This document shows positions 1 through 6,527 of a stretch of 48,036 nt of DNA, piece after piece. The notes beneath the pieces were generated by a model. It was not told the origin of the DNA and made no database searches. It saw only the letters and a program-made list of their open reading frames with translations. The stretch comes from DATJPD01 sp036394195 (lineage in GTDB: Bacteria > Pseudomonadota > Alphaproteobacteria > CACIAM-22H2): NCBI GenBank assembly GCA_036394195.1, contig DASWFO010000230.1, forward strand, positions 1 to 48,036, written 5' to 3'. Each line of letters starts with the position of its first letter. Positions within the stretch are counted from its first letter, which is position 1. The position numbers were made by a program, and so were the translations under genes.

Positions 1-1
1 G

Positions 2-31
2 GCCCAGGCGGCCGCGGAGCCCCCGCCGTGA
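2..31 (+). CDS. 3' end of upstream gene, probably gspL (partial)
   Basis: An open frame enters from the left edge and ends at TGA 29-31, reading AQAAAEPPP before the stop. It overlaps the GTG start of the next gene (GTGA at 28-31), the usual translational coupling inside secretion operons. In type II secretion operons gspL directly precedes gspM, so GspL is the natural guess. Ten codons are too few to identify the protein, so the assignment rests on position alone. Confidence 0.4.
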   Translation, partial: AQAAAEPPP

Positions 32-606
32 GCCTCAGAGTATCGCCAGCGCTGCAACGGGTGGCCGCGGTCGCCATCCTCGTGATTACGGCCGCCGCCG
101 TCATCTTCGGCGGCATCCAGCCGCTGGTCGCGGCTTACACCGACACGCGGGCGACCATCGACCGCCAGCGCGCGGCTATCGATCGCGCCAAGGCGACGGG
201 ACTCGATCCGGCAGTCCTGCAGGCGGAGCTGTCGCGGCTGAAGCAGCGGCAGGGGGCGGCCGCCGGGCTCATCGAGAGCCCCAACGAATCGCTGGCCGCG
301 GCGGAACTTCGGGAGCGGCTGAAATCCACCGTCGAAACCGCTCGTGGCGAGCTCCGCAGCACGCAGACCCTTCCCTCGCGTGCCGAAGGGCGCTTCCGCC
401 GCGTCACCATCCGCGCCCAGGCAGCGGTCAAGATCGTGGCCCTGCAGCGCGTACTCCATGACCTTGAATCCTCGTCGCCGCTGCTGTTCCTCGACAATTT
501 CGAGATCCGCGCGCGGCCGGATCAAAGCGGCCGGGCCGGTGCGACCGAAGACCCGAATCTCGACGTCCGCTTCGATCTCTTTGGGTACATGAGGACCGCG
601 CCATGA
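28..606 (+). CDS. gspM: Type II secretion system protein M (GspM, alpha-type)
   Basis: 192 aa. GspM is an inner-membrane assembly-platform component that pairs with GspL. Visible here are a short cytoplasmic N-terminus, one membrane segment at about residues 12-33 (VAILVITAAAVIFGG), an Ala/Arg/Gln-rich helical coiled stretch at about 38-105, and a C-terminal ferredoxin-like fold region (VTIRAQAAVKIVALQRVLHD and following). This matches the shorter GspM subtype (T2SSM_b) found with alphaproteobacterial systems. The start is GTG 28, overlapping the stop of the preceding gene. Its own stop overlaps the next start (ATGA at 603-606). Membership of the operon with the GspN/C-like and GspK genes makes the call firm even though GspM sequences diverge strongly. 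Confidence 0.8.
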   Translation: MSLRVSPALQRVAAVAILVITAAAVIFGGIQPLVAAYTDTRATIDRQRAAIDRAKATGLDPAVLQAELSRLKQRQGAAAGLIESPNESLAAAELRERLKSTVETARGELRSTQTLPSRAEGRFRRVTIRAQAAVKIVALQRVLHDLESSSPLLFLDNFEIRARPDQSGRAGATEDPNLDVRFDLFGYMRTAP

Positions 607-1211
607 TCGCCCTCCGCCCCGGTTCGGCGCGTCGTCGACTGCTCCTGCTCGGAGCGCTGTGCGCGGCTTTATGCGGCGTGATCTTAGCCGAGCTGTCGGA
701 TGCACCGCCGCCAGCCACCCCAATCCCGCAGGCTGCCTTGCGGCCGCAGTCCACGGGGGCCGCCGGCGATAACCGCCCGTTCTCCATGCCGCCGCGAAGC
801 GCGTTTGCCGAAGTGATCGAGCGGCCGCTGTTTTCGGCGACCCGGCGGCCGCCAGAAGCGGCTGCCGGCGTCGCGGCGGAGGCGCAAGTCGACTTCGTGC
901 TGGTCGGGATCGTCACGTCCAGCGATGAGCGGCGCGCCCTGGTCCAGCACGGTCAAACGGCGCGCGTGGAGCGCATCAGCGAAGGCGACTCCCTCGGCGA
1001 CTGGAGGGTCGAGTCCATTCTGCAGGATCGGGTGGTCTTCCAGCGCGCCGATATCCGGTTGGAGCTGAAGGCCAGGGATCGCACGGTCTCGACCGTCCCG
1101 CATCGGCGTCCCGGCGGCGCCGAGGCGGACGCGGTCGTGACGGGCAGCGGTCCGGTCCAGGGTTCATCCACCAACCTTACAAGCGTGCCGGCCCCGCTCA
1201 GCAAGGATTGA
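603..1211 (+). CDS. Type II secretion GspC/GspN-like periplasmic protein
   Basis: 202 aa. A single N-terminal membrane anchor (LLLLGALCAALCGVILAEL, about residues 13-32) is followed by a Pro/Ala-rich linker and a homology-region-like beta domain at about 95-155 (FVLVGIVTSSDERRALVQ, then GDWRVESILQDRVVF). In PulC/GspC this domain contacts the secretin GspD and links the outer and inner membrane parts. There is no C-terminal PDZ or coiled-coil domain, so the protein is shorter than classical GspC (about 270-300 aa) and resembles the alphaproteobacterial type annotated as T2SS protein N. It overlaps gspM by 4 bases and is followed closely by gspK. The C-terminal 40 residues are low complexity. 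Confidence 0.7.
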   Translation: MIALRPGSARRRLLLLGALCAALCGVILAELSDAPPPATPIPQAALRPQSTGAAGDNRPFSMPPRSAFAEVIERPLFSATRRPPEAAAGVAAEAQVDFVLVGIVTSSDERRALVQHGQTARVERISEGDSLGDWRVESILQDRVVFQRADIRLELKARDRTVSTVPHRRPGGAEADAVVTGSGPVQGSSTNLTSVPAPLSKD

Positions 1212-1264
1212 CCGGACCCTGGAGTACCGCGCATGAGCGGAATCCCACTGCTACATTGCCGGCC

Positions 1265-2182
1265 ATGCCGACCCGCTTGAAGCCACAGTCAGCCGACGTC
1301 TCCGACGATCCAGATCGCGAGCGCGGCATCGCGCTTATCGCCGTCCTGTGGATATTGATCCTGCTCGCGACGCTCGTGCTGGGCTTCGTCGCCGACGCGC
1401 GCACCGATCTCCGCATCGTGCGCAACAACAACGAGGCCGCTCAGGCCCGCAGCGTCGCGGACGCCGGTGTCACGCTGGCGATCCTGGCCGTGTTCGATAC
1501 CGCGCCCGCGACGCAGTGGCGCGGTGACGGCCGGGCGCACAACCTCTCTTATAACGGCGGCACGATCCGCGTCCGCATCGAGGATGAGGACGGCAAGCTC
1601 GACGTGAACAAGGCGTCATCCCAGGCGCTGCGCAACCTGTTCGATATCCTCCGCGCCGAAGACCCGGCTACGATCGCCAACGCCATCGACCAGCAACGGC
1701 GGTCGGTGGCGGAGGCGGCGAAACTCGGCGGGAATCTCGACGCCGTACCGCCGCCCGCGTTTCTCGCCATGGAGGAGCTGCGCGGATTGCCGGGCATGAC
1801 CAGCGATCTCTATAACCGGCTCGACCAATTCGTGACGATGTATTCGGGCAATCCCGGCGTGGATTCGCAGACCGCCCCGGCTGAAGTGCTGAAGAGCATG
1901 CCGGGCGCGCAACCGGCGCAAATTGACGCGGCGCTCGCGAGGCGCGCGCAAGCCGCCCTTGCCGCGGATGCTGCAGTGCAAACAGGAGGCACTGCATCGG
2001 TGGCGCCGCAGCAGGCGCTGCGCGTGTTCAGCGTCGTTTCGGAAGGCGTCACGGCGAACGGCACCCGCTTTGTCCGCGCTGCGGTCGTGTCGCTGACCGG
2101 CGTTCCCGAAGCGCCGGTGCATTTTCTGGCGTGGCGCGAAGGCCGCCGCGACAACGCGACACAGGCTGTCACGGCAAACTGA
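1265..2182 (+). CDS. gspK: Type II secretion minor pseudopilin GspK
   Basis: 305 aa from ATG 1265. A TTG at 1208 overlapping the previous stop would add 19 unusual residues and was not chosen. The type IV prepilin-like leader ends in ERG|IALIAVLWILILLATLVLG, the characteristic GspK form that lacks the Glu5 of other pseudopilins. A long globular domain follows, with helix-hairpin-helix-like segments (AMEELRGLPGMTSDLYNRL). GspK caps the pseudopilus tip together with GspI and GspJ. It is the last recognisable secretion gene; the next genes are exported proteins with their own leaders, so the operon probably ends here. Length and hydrophobic N-terminus fit the family. Confidence 0.85.
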   Translation: MPTRLKPQSADVSDDPDRERGIALIAVLWILILLATLVLGFVADARTDLRIVRNNNEAAQARSVADAGVTLAILAVFDTAPATQWRGDGRAHNLSYNGGTIRVRIEDEDGKLDVNKASSQALRNLFDILRAEDPATIANAIDQQRRSVAEAAKLGGNLDAVPPPAFLAMEELRGLPGMTSDLYNRLDQFVTMYSGNPGVDSQTAPAEVLKSMPGAQPAQIDAALARRAQAALAADAAVQTGGTASVAPQQALRVFSVVSEGVTANGTRFVRAAVVSLTGVPEAPVHFLAWREGRRDNATQAVTAN

Positions 2183-2250
2183 CATCCACCTGACACGCCC
2201 GGCGGCAAGCGCCTCGCCGGCAGGGCTAGTGCCTTGCAACTCGCAATATA

Positions 2251-2379
2251 TTAGGTGTCAGGTTACGCGCTCACGAACGGTACGTCCGTAGCCTAAAAAT
2301 ACACACGCCTCCTTTGCCCATTGCGGCGCCAGACTGCCCGTCAGTGGGGCAACACGATGACCAAAAAGGAGGAACGAAG
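2251..2379 (+). promoter_or_regulatory. Leader of beta-propeller gene 1, shared with gene 2
   Basis: This block upstream of ATG 2380 aligns with 3641-3787 upstream of the paralogue. Shared words include TTAG-TGTCAGGTT, CACGAACGG, GCCTAA, CACGCCTCCT, CAGACTG and a strong ribosome site (AAAAAGGAGG at 2363-2372). The two leaders differ mainly by a 25-bp unit that is doubled in the second. Conservation of non-coding sequence suggests that promoter and translation signals were duplicated with the gene. No confident -35/-10 pair was identified. Confidence 0.5.
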
Positions 2380-3534
2380 ATGAGTGGAAGCCGCGCTTCC
2401 TTAACCACCACAGCCCGGCGATACAGCTCTGCGTTGTATTTCGCCGCGGCTCTGGCCCCTGCAGCTCTGTGGACCGGGGGATCAGCTCAAGCCGCCGACG
2501 AGACCTTCAGCCGGATCGCCACGATCCAGGTGCCCGGCAATCCCCTCGCGTCGTTCGACATCAGCTGGGTCGATCCGGTCAAGGAGCTGTATCTCCTCGC
2601 CGACCGCTCCAACAAGTCGCTCGATGTGTTCTCGACCGACAGCAACACGCTGCTGTTCCAGGTGCCGGGCTTTGTCGGATTCACCGGCAACAACGACACC
2701 TCCGGACCCGACGGCGTCCTCACTGTACATCATCAAGAGGCATGGGTCGGTGACGGCAACAGCACCGTGAAGGTCGTCGATCTCAAGACGCGCAGCATCG
2801 TCGATACGATCTCGACCGGCGGCACGGCTCGGGCCGACGAGTTGTGCTTCGATCAGCGCGACGAGCTGATCATGATCGCCAACGACGCGGACAGCCCGCC
2901 CTTCGTCACCTTCATCTCGACGAAGCCCGGACACGCGATCCTGAAGAAGATCCCCCTGGCGAACGCCACCAACGGCCTCGAGCAGTGCGTGTGGTGGCAA
3001 GAAACCGGCCTGATCTATCTGGCGGTGCCGGAGATCAACGGCAATAAAGGTCATGGCGAGATCGCGGTGTTCGATCCGAAGACGCTGTCGCTCGTGAACG
3101 CGTTCCCGCAGAACTGCGAGCCCGCCGGTCTCACCATCGGGCCCGACGGGCAGGCGATGATCGGGTGCAACGACACGAACGGCATCCGGATCATCAACCT
3201 GCGCAACGGCAGCGTCGTCCAGACCTTCGCGATCAACGGCGCCGACGAGTCGTGGTTCAATCCCGGTGACAACCACTACTTCGTCGCGGCCGCGAACAAC
3301 ACCGGCGGCCGGGTGCTCGCGGTCATCGATGCCGATCCGATCCACCTCGACCAGACCATCAGCACCGGCGTGGGCGCGCACTCGGTCGCCGCCGACCCAC
3401 AGACCAACCACGTGTTCCTGCCGCGGCGGCCGATCCCGAGCGATCCGGCGTGCACGCATGGATGCATCGAGGTCTACGCGGCGCAGCATGACGACGCGAC
3501 CGAACATCGGCAGGAAGCCGCCGAGCATCACTGA
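2380..3534 (+). CDS. Exported beta-propeller (YncE/NHL-like) protein, copy 1
   Basis: 384 aa from ATG 2380, preceded by AAAAAGGAGG; longer starts at 2314 ignore this ribosome site. A signal peptide covers about residues 1-38, ending GGSAQA|ADETFSR. The rest repeats blades of the form 'DISWVDP..YLLADRSNKSLDVFST', 'VVDLKTRSIVDTIST', 'LAVIDADP', as in seven-bladed 40-residue propellers of the YncE/NHL kind. Near the C-terminus a conserved DPACTHGCI segment could form a disulfide. There are no catalytic residues to name; the function is unknown, possibly ligand binding outside the cytoplasm. It lies just after the type II secretion genes, so it could be a substrate of that system (inference). A tandem paralogue of exactly the same length follows. 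Confidence 0.75.
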   Translation: MSGSRASLTTTARRYSSALYFAAALAPAALWTGGSAQAADETFSRIATIQVPGNPLASFDISWVDPVKELYLLADRSNKSLDVFSTDSNTLLFQVPGFVGFTGNNDTSGPDGVLTVHHQEAWVGDGNSTVKVVDLKTRSIVDTISTGGTARADELCFDQRDELIMIANDADSPPFVTFISTKPGHAILKKIPLANATNGLEQCVWWQETGLIYLAVPEINGNKGHGEIAVFDPKTLSLVNAFPQNCEPAGLTIGPDGQAMIGCNDTNGIRIINLRNGSVVQTFAINGADESWFNPGDNHYFVAAANNTGGRVLAVIDADPIHLDQTISTGVGAHSVAADPQTNHVFLPRRPIPSDPACTHGCIEVYAAQHDDATEHRQEAAEHH

Positions 3535-3545
3535 CGACCGGGCGG

Positions 3546-3573
3546 CGTGAGCGCGGAAGAAACCGCGCTCACG
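3546..3573 (+). terminator. Hairpin after beta-propeller gene 1
   Basis: Perfect 11-bp inverted repeat CGTGAGCGCGG / CCGCGCTCACG with a 6-base loop (AAGAAA), starting 12 bases after the stop codon. No long T-run follows, so it may act as a factor-dependent terminator or as an mRNA 3'-end stabiliser. An equivalent hairpin follows the paralogue at 4970-4994. Confidence 0.6.
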
Positions 3574-3640
3574 CACGCCTCGCCATCAAATAATCCACAG
3601 ACCAGATGCCGGTCCCCGGCGTGAATTTCGGCATCGTGCA

Positions 3641-3787
3641 TTAGTTGTCAGGTTGGACTGACACGAACGGACGGGCCTAACCCGAAATTTCGCGGACGAG
3701 CCTAACCCGAAATTTCGCGCGCCTCCTCCTTCGTTGAGTGTCAGACTGCGCCCCGGGGCATGGAAAATATCGAAGAGGAGGACGGAT
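3641..3787 (+). promoter_or_regulatory. Leader of beta-propeller gene 2
   Basis: This block is homologous to 2251-2379 (shared TTAG-TGTCAGGTT, CACGAACGG, GCCTAA, CGCGCCTCCT and TCAGACTG). It contains the 25-bp tandem repeat at 3668-3717 and ends in a purine-rich ribosome site GAGGAGGA at 3775-3782 before ATG 3788. It probably carries its own promoter, because a hairpin separates the two genes. Confidence 0.45.
3668..3717 (+). repeat. 25-bp tandem repeat, two units
   Basis: Two head-to-tail 25-bp units (3668-3692 and 3693-3717), each beginning CGGACG and ending CCGAAATTTCG, differing at one base (GGG versus GAG near the left end). Each unit contains the small palindrome CGAAATTTCG. The leader of gene 1 has a single, diverged equivalent around 2281-2302. 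The palindromes could be paired protein-binding sites. Confidence 0.75.
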
Positions 3788-4942
3788 ATGACTGGAAGCC
3801 ATGCTTCCTTGCGCGCGCTGTATTTCGCTGCGGTTTTCGCACCAGCCGCGATGTTGGCCACCGGACCGGCTCAAGCCGTCCCCGATGAAACGTTCACCCG
3901 AATCGCCACCATACCGATACCCGGCAATCCTCTCCTGTCGTTCGACATCAGTTGGGTGGATCCGGTCAGCGAGCAGTATTTCCTCGCCGACCGGTCCAAC
4001 GCGTCGCTCGACGTGTTCTCGGCGAGCGCCAATACCCTGCTCTTCCAGGTGCCGGGCTTTATCGGATTCACCGGCAACAATAACACCTCCGGACCCGACG
4101 GTGTGCTCACCACGACCCCCACCGAAGCGTGGGTCGGCGACGGCAACAGCACGGTCAAGGTCATTGATCTCAGCTCGCGGAGCATCGTTGACACGATCTC
4201 GACCGGCGGAAAGTTCCGGGCGGACGAGATGTGCTTCGATTCGAAAGACCAGATCGTGGTGGTCGCCAACAACGCCGATACCCCGCCCTTCCTCACCTTC
4301 ATCTCGTCGAAACCGGGACACGCGGTTCTCGGCAAGCTCCCGTTCCCGACTGCGACCGACGGCATCGAGCAATGCCAGTGGTGGAGCCAGACGGGGCTGG
4401 TCTACCTGTCGGTGCCGCAGATCAACAATGCCAACGAGGGCGGCGAGGTTGCGGTGATCGATCCGAGGACCAGAACGGTCGTCAACGCGTTCCCGCAGAA
4501 CTGCTCGCCGGCCGGCCTCGCGATCGGTCCGAACGGCCAGGCGCTGGTCGGATGCAACGGCACGAACGGGATCCGGATCATCCGCCTGACTGATGGCAGC
4601 GTGGTCCAGACCTACAACGTCAACGGCGCCGACGAAGCGTGGTTCAACCCGGGCGATGGCCATTACTTCGTCGCGGCCGCAAACAACACCGCCGGTGCGC
4701 TGCTCGCGGTCATCGATTCCCTCTCGACGTCATTGGATCAGACCATCGGCACGGCCGTGGGTGACCATTCGGTCGCAGCGGAGCCCTCCTTCAACCACGT
4801 GTTCGTCCCGCTCCGGCCGGTGCCGACCGATCCGGCGTGCACGAACGGCTGCATCGCGGTCTATGCGGCGTCGGGCATCGACGATCCGAACATAGCCCTC
4901 CAGGAACTGGTTCAAATGCACGGCGGCAATATCGGTGACTGA
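3788..4942 (+). CDS. Exported beta-propeller (YncE/NHL-like) protein, copy 2
   Basis: 384 aa from ATG 3788 after GAGGAGGA. It aligns almost throughout with the gene at 2380-3534 without major gaps and is the same length. A signal peptide ends around residue 32 (GPAQA|VPDETFTR). Propeller blades recur (FDISWVDPVSEQYFLADRSN, VIDLSSRSIVDTIST, GNGTNGIRIIR-type strands), and the C-terminal DPACTNGCI motif is kept. The divergence is spread evenly, indicating a tandem duplication old enough for both copies to be under selection. The function is unknown, as for copy 1. A hairpin at 4970 separates it from the convergent efflux operon. Confidence 0.75.
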   Translation: MTGSHASLRALYFAAVFAPAAMLATGPAQAVPDETFTRIATIPIPGNPLLSFDISWVDPVSEQYFLADRSNASLDVFSASANTLLFQVPGFIGFTGNNNTSGPDGVLTTTPTEAWVGDGNSTVKVIDLSSRSIVDTISTGGKFRADEMCFDSKDQIVVVANNADTPPFLTFISSKPGHAVLGKLPFPTATDGIEQCQWWSQTGLVYLSVPQINNANEGGEVAVIDPRTRTVVNAFPQNCSPAGLAIGPNGQALVGCNGTNGIRIIRLTDGSVVQTYNVNGADEAWFNPGDGHYFVAAANNTAGALLAVIDSLSTSLDQTIGTAVGDHSVAAEPSFNHVFVPLRPVPTDPACTNGCIAVYAASGIDDPNIALQELVQMHGGNIGD

Positions 4943-4969
4943 CCACCGGAGCAGTTGACCACGACAGCA

Positions 4970-4994
4970 GGGTGAGCGCAGAACGCGCTCACCC
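4970..4994. terminator. Hairpin between convergent genes
   Basis: Perfect 10-bp inverted repeat GGGTGAGCGC / GCGCTCACCC with a 5-base loop, lying between the stop of beta-propeller gene 2 and the end of the oppositely oriented outer-membrane channel gene. It may serve both strands. The stem is similar to that at 3546-3573, consistent with duplication of the 3' flank as well. Confidence 0.55.
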
Positions 4995-4999
4995 GCCTT

Positions 5000-6520
5000 T
5001 CACCACCAGGGGATGACTTTCGAGACCCAGCGCACCCAGGTCGGGCGCGCGTCTTCCGTTGGTGGGATGTTGATTTCCCGCGGATCGGCATGCGCCGGCA
5101 GTTGCGAGGCGTCCCAGCCGCCGCCCAGCGCCTGGATCAATACGACACTCGCGGTCAGCCGGTTCTGCAGGATGGTGAGCTCCGTCTGCTCGTTGGTGAG
5201 CGCCACGGTCTGGACGGTAATGACACTCGTATAGGCGACGACACCGGCAAGATATTGGTTCAGCGTGAGCCGCTCGGCCTCGCGGGCCGCACGCACCGCG
5301 TCCGCCTGAACCACCGCCTGCTCTTCGAGAATGCGCATCTGCGCCAGGTTGTCTTCCACCTGCTGGAACGCGGTGAGCACGGTCTGCCGGTAGTTGGCCA
5401 CGCTCTGGTCGTACGCGGCGCGTGCGACCTCGACCTGGGACCGGCGCAGGCCGCCGTCGAACATCGTCTCGGCGAGGGTCCCGCCGACCGACCACAAGCG
5501 GGTCGTCGGCGAGAACTCGGCCCTCGTCTGGAGGCCGGCATAGGCGTAGGTCCCCGACAGGGTGAGGGTCGGATAATAGGCGGCAATGGCGACGCCGATC
5601 TGCGCGTTTGCCGCGGCGATGCGGCGTTCGGCGGCCGCGATGTCCGGCCGCCGCTCGAGCAGGGCCGACGGCAGGTCGGGCGGAATCACGGGAATCGTGA
5701 ACGCAGCCGGTGCCGCGGGCAGCGAGAACTCCGACGGCGCCTTGCCGATGATGACCGCGATCGCGTGCTCGAGCAGCGCCCGCTGCACGCCGACATTGAT
5801 CGCCTGGGCGCGGGTGCTGTCGAGCTGCGCCTGGGCCTGGGCGACGTCCGAGCGCGCCGCGGTGCCCGAGCGATAGCGGTTCTGCGTGATCTGGAGGGAC
5901 CGCGTAAAGGCTTCGACGGTGGCGTCCAGGAGACGCTTCAGCTCATCGTTCACGCGCAGCTGGAAATAGGCGCTGGCGAGCTGGGCCTGTGCGGACAGCC
6001 GCGCCGACATGAGGTCGCCGGCGGTTGCCTGCGCCGTCGCGAGGTCGCCTTCGACCAGCCGGCCGATACGGCCCCACAGATCGAGCTCCCAATTGGAAAG
6101 CACGGCCTGGAACTGGTAGCGCGTGTGCGGGTCGCCGACGAAGGTCGTGCCGCCGCCGGTGCCGATGCTGCCCGCGCCCTGCTGCGACCGCGTCACAGCC
6201 GCCGACGTCCCGACGGTCGGGAAATACTGGGCTCGCGCCTCGCCGATAATGGCGCTCGCCTGCCGGAACGCGGCCTCGAACGCCTTGAGATTCTGGTTTG
6301 AGATTTCGACCTGGCGTTCGAGCCCGTCGAGGACCGGATCGCTGTAGATCTCCCACCACGTGCCGCGGGTGAACGCGTCCGCGGGCTGGGCGACCTTCCA
6401 GCCTTGAGGCACCTCTTTGAACGCGGCCGATGTGGCCGCCGGGGGCCGGACGTAATCGGGCCCGACCGTGCAGGCGCCGAGCGCCAGCACAAGCCCCGCC
6501 GAGAGCGACAGCCACAGCAT
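5000..6520 (-). CDS. RND efflux outer-membrane lipoprotein (NodT/OprM family)
   Basis: 506 aa from ATG 6520; an ATG at 6535 is also in frame but would put extra residues before the signal peptide. The lipoprotein signal ends LALGAC, so Cys is lipidated. The mature start TVGPDYVRPP is typical of NodT/OprM-family channels. Two TolC-type OEP repeats follow, rich in Ala/Gln heptads (about residues 60-270 and 280-465), including ARSDVAQAQAQLDSTRAQ and ERRPDIAAAERRIAAANAQIG, the hallmark of this family. The channel trimer forms the outer-membrane exit duct of a tripartite pump. It is the last gene of the operon with two RND pumps and a fusion protein, as opmB follows muxABC, and its start lies just before the end of the upstream pump gene (overlap of the 3' end at 6528 or nearby). 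Confidence 0.9.
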   Translation of the reverse strand: MLWLSLSAGLVLALGACTVGPDYVRPPAATSAAFKEVPQGWKVAQPADAFTRGTWWEIYSDPVLDGLERQVEISNQNLKAFEAAFRQASAIIGEARAQYFPTVGTSAAVTRSQQGAGSIGTGGGTTFVGDPHTRYQFQAVLSNWELDLWGRIGRLVEGDLATAQATAGDLMSARLSAQAQLASAYFQLRVNDELKRLLDATVEAFTRSLQITQNRYRSGTAARSDVAQAQAQLDSTRAQAINVGVQRALLEHAIAVIIGKAPSEFSLPAAPAAFTIPVIPPDLPSALLERRPDIAAAERRIAAANAQIGVAIAAYYPTLTLSGTYAYAGLQTRAEFSPTTRLWSVGGTLAETMFDGGLRRSQVEVARAAYDQSVANYRQTVLTAFQQVEDNLAQMRILEEQAVVQADAVRAAREAERLTLNQYLAGVVAYTSVITVQTVALTNEQTELTILQNRLTASVVLIQALGGGWDASQLPAHADPREINIPPTEDARPTWVRWVSKVIPWW

Positions 6521-6527
6521 CGTCACC

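Noticed and set aside
3668..3717. Possible CRISPR-like repeat
   Set aside because: Only two directly adjoining units with no spacer and no cas genes nearby; it is a simple tandem duplication.
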